Source: Mesobacterium pallidum (lineage in GTDB: Bacteria; Pseudomonadota; Alphaproteobacteria; Rhodobacterales; Rhodobacteraceae). From it: a DNA stretch of 48,558 nucleotides. The DNA is taken from contig NZ_JAIMID010000031.1 of NCBI RefSeq assembly GCF_019966535.1, positions 1 through 48,558 of the forward strand, given 5' to 3'. Both the position numbers and the translations under genes were made by a program. Of the stretch, positions 47,020 to 48,558 are shown in pieces. Numbering within the stretch: the stretch's first letter is position 1; each line of letters opens with the position of its first letter. The notes under the pieces are model-generated. The model worked only from the letters and a program-made list of their open reading frames with translations. It made no database searches and was not told the DNA's origin.

Positions 47020-47742
47020 CTATCTCAGTTTCATCAGTTCTTCCCTGAATGCTTCAGTTGGTGTGCGCCATCCCAGACACTTTCTGGGCGTGCCGTTCAA
47101 GCGGGCAAAAATCGACTTCATATCTCGATTTGAGAGCGCGGCGACAGGCGCATCTCTTGGTAAGTAGCGCCGAGCACGCTTGTTCAGGTTTTCGACGGAA
47201 CCCTTTTGCCACGGGGCTTGAGGATCACAGAACCATGCCTCGGTTCCGATTCCAGGTTTCAGCTTGCGCCGTTTCCAAACTCAATACCTCTATCAAAGGT
47301 GATCGATTTACGGGCTGTTTGGAGCAGGGGTTCCATCACAGTCATTAGCTTGTCCATCAGATGCGTTGTGCTGCGGTCGTTGTTACGGAACAGGACGGCG
47401 AAGCGGGTCTTCCGCTCAACGAGCGAGGCGACGTTCATCTTACCCTGAGCACGCTCGAAAATCATCAAATCGCCTTCCCATTCGCCAAAAGTCTCACGAG
47501 TATCAACGTAGTCGGGTCGTTCATGGATGGACCGATCTGGCGGGAAAACAAGGCCACGGGACCTGCGTGAATGGTGCGGTCTCCGTTTCTTGCGCCGGTT
47601 TGGTAGGTATCGGGCCAGCTCTTTGGATTGGCCGTCTGGACTGTAGACATAAGCATAAATTGTCTCGTAGCTCACACGAACTGTCTGGCCTTCAAAGTGC
47701 AATCGACCCGCGATCTGTTCGGGAGACCAACCTTCTTTGAGC
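47020..47742 (-). pseudogene. IS30-family transposase, frameshifted and truncated
   Basis: From 47742 down to about 47270 the minus strand reads an IS30 DDE transposase (KEGWSPEQIAGRL, VSYETIYAYVYS, GEWEGDLMIFERA, ITFDRGIEFGN). A one-base deletion near 47270 then shifts the frame, and the remainder continues in another frame (GIGTEAWFCDPQAPWQKGSVEN, NRDMKSIFARLNGTPRKCLG) to a stop at 47020. The N-terminal part is cut off by the IS66-family element at 47743. The element is therefore doubly inactivated. It ends about 30 bases behind fadN. Confidence 0.88.
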
Positions 47743-48558
47743 GTAACCGGCCGGTAAGGACCGCAGCTTAGGCGACGGCCTTTGCCTCTTTGGATTGTGG
47801 CACCCAGTTCCACGGCAGGAGCTCGTCGAGGCGATTGATCTTGTGATCTCCGATGCGGGCAAGGATGTCTGCCAGGTAGGCTTCGGGGTCGTGGCCGCTG
47901 AGCTTCGCGCTTTCGATGATCGTCATGGCTTTCGCGAGGGTTTCACCCCCGGCATCGGCCCCGGCGAAGAGCCAATTCTTCCGACCAATCACCACGGGCT
48001 TGATCGCACGCTCGGCCGGGTTGTTGTCGATGGCCACGCGGCCGTCCTCCAGGAAGAGCGTGAAGGAGGGCCAGCGGCGGAGCGCGTAGCGGAAGGCTTT
48101 GGCCAGTGCGCTCTTGCCGGAGACCCGGCCGAGCTGGGCCTCCGACCACGCCTTGAAGTCCTCCGCCAGCGGGCGCGTGCGGGTCTGCCTAACGCGTCGC
48201 CGCTCTTCGGCGGAGCAGCCGGTGATCTCGCGTTCGATGTCGTAAAGCGCGCCGATACGGTCCAGCGCCTCCCGGGCGATCTCCGACTTGGTGCCGGTCC
48301 AGACATCGTGGAAGTCCCGGCGCAGGTGTGCCCAGCAGGCGGCCTCCCGGATGCGCACCGCGCCGGTAGCATCGGGCTCATAGAGCGCCTTGAAGCCCGT
48401 ATAGGCGTCCGCCTGAAGGATGCCGCTGAACTCGGCCAAATGGCGGTGCGGATGCGCACTCTTCCGGTCCGGTGAGAAGAAGTAGTTCACCCTGAACAAG
48501 TCCCAACGCATTGATTTTGTTTTATGAAGCGGCGTTTTCAGTATTCTGGAACTGCAGG
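47743..48558 (-). mobile_element. IS66-family element, right part
   Basis: GTAACCGGCCGGTAAGGACC at 47743-47762 has the GTAA-initial form of IS66-family terminal repeats and lies just behind the tnpC stop, exactly where IS30 homology ends. The element continues beyond 48490, but sequence from about 48490 to 48558 does not resemble IS66 tnpC, so it may itself be truncated or interrupted there. No tnpA or tnpB is seen in the window. Confidence 0.75.
47768..48511 (-). pseudogene. tnpC: IS66-family transposase TnpC, C-terminal half
   Basis: The frame carries IS66 TnpC motifs: YFFSPDRKSAHPHRHLAEFS, GILQADAYTGFKALYEPD, EAACWAHLRRDFHDV, then DGRVAIDNNPAERAIKPVVI, GRKNWLFAGADAGGE and the C-terminal DHKINRLDELLPWNW. 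About 240 of the usual 500 or so residues are present; the N-terminal half with the zinc finger and first catalytic Asp is absent. The first residues (MRWDLFRVN) do not look like TnpC, so the break lies near 48485-48490. Confidence 0.85.

Noticed and set aside
1..48558. CRISPR arrays, tRNA or rRNA genes
   Set aside because: No regularly spaced repeats and no tRNA- or rRNA-like sequence were noticed on reading; a covariance-model search was not possible.

Overview
The window is high-GC alphaproteobacterial DNA. Protein style, the DUF736 gene next to a MOBP relaxase, and the virB/virD type IV secretion layout point to the Rhodobacteraceae (Roseobacter group). It looks like part of a conjugative plasmid or an integrated conjugative element. 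No replication, partition or integrase gene is visible, so the replicon type cannot be decided. No tRNA, rRNA or CRISPR array was seen.

Layout. (1) 1-430: the end of an IS3-family element abuts a SIR2-like gene cut off by it. (2) 908-6543: DUF736 gene with a strong terminator, a remnant-rich gap holding a probable oriT whose core matches the T-DNA border/IncP nick sequence, then mobC-like gene, MOBP relaxase and VirD4 coupling protein. (3) 6562-16124: a defence-type cargo island lying exactly between virD4 and virB11. It holds a DUF2235 hydrolase, a WGR-domain protein, a four-gene type II CBASS (CD-NTase, Cap2 E1/E2, Cap3 JAB peptidase, HNH-SAVED nuclease) and, directly behind it, a second two-gene CBASS (CD-NTase with a C-terminal AGS-C-like domain plus a 2TM-SAVED effector). 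(4) 16351-28736, mostly minus strand: a virB1-virB11 conjugation operon, including a VirB5 paralogue that carries a lytic transglycosylase domain inside it, plus small conserved genes at its head. (5) 28815-29382: XRE regulator and boundary region. (6) 29383-40949: a complete alkane-oxidation cluster with the gene order of the Pseudomonas putida OCT plasmid but without alkF: alkS-alkT on the minus strand, divergent from alkB-G-H-J-K-L. (7) 41093-46986: beta-oxidation genes (thiolase, acyl-CoA dehydrogenase, FadN-type fused dehydrogenase/hydratase) separated by remnants of an hbd-like gene and an in-frame etfB-etfA deletion fusion. (8) 47020-48558: a frameshifted IS30 transposase split by an IS66-family element that runs out of the window.

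Together the genes describe a self-transmissible element with two kinds of cargo. The alk cluster should convert medium-chain n-alkanes stepwise to acyl-CoA (AlkB with AlkG/AlkT electron supply, then AlkJ, AlkH, AlkK, with AlkL for uptake), and the adjacent fad genes would carry the acyl-CoA into beta-oxidation. The CBASS genes would give abortive-type phage defence. IS remnants at both ends, broken genes and visible shifts in base composition indicate assembly from several sources.

Most interesting points: the tandem, clearly related CD-NTases with two different SAVED effectors and only one Cap2/Cap3 pair; the transglycosylase nested in a VirB5-like protein; the T-DNA-border-like oriT core; a perfect palindrome and a tiny leader ORF in the alkS-alkB intergenic region; and the etfB-etfA fusion scar. 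All family assignments were made by reading the translations; no database search was run.
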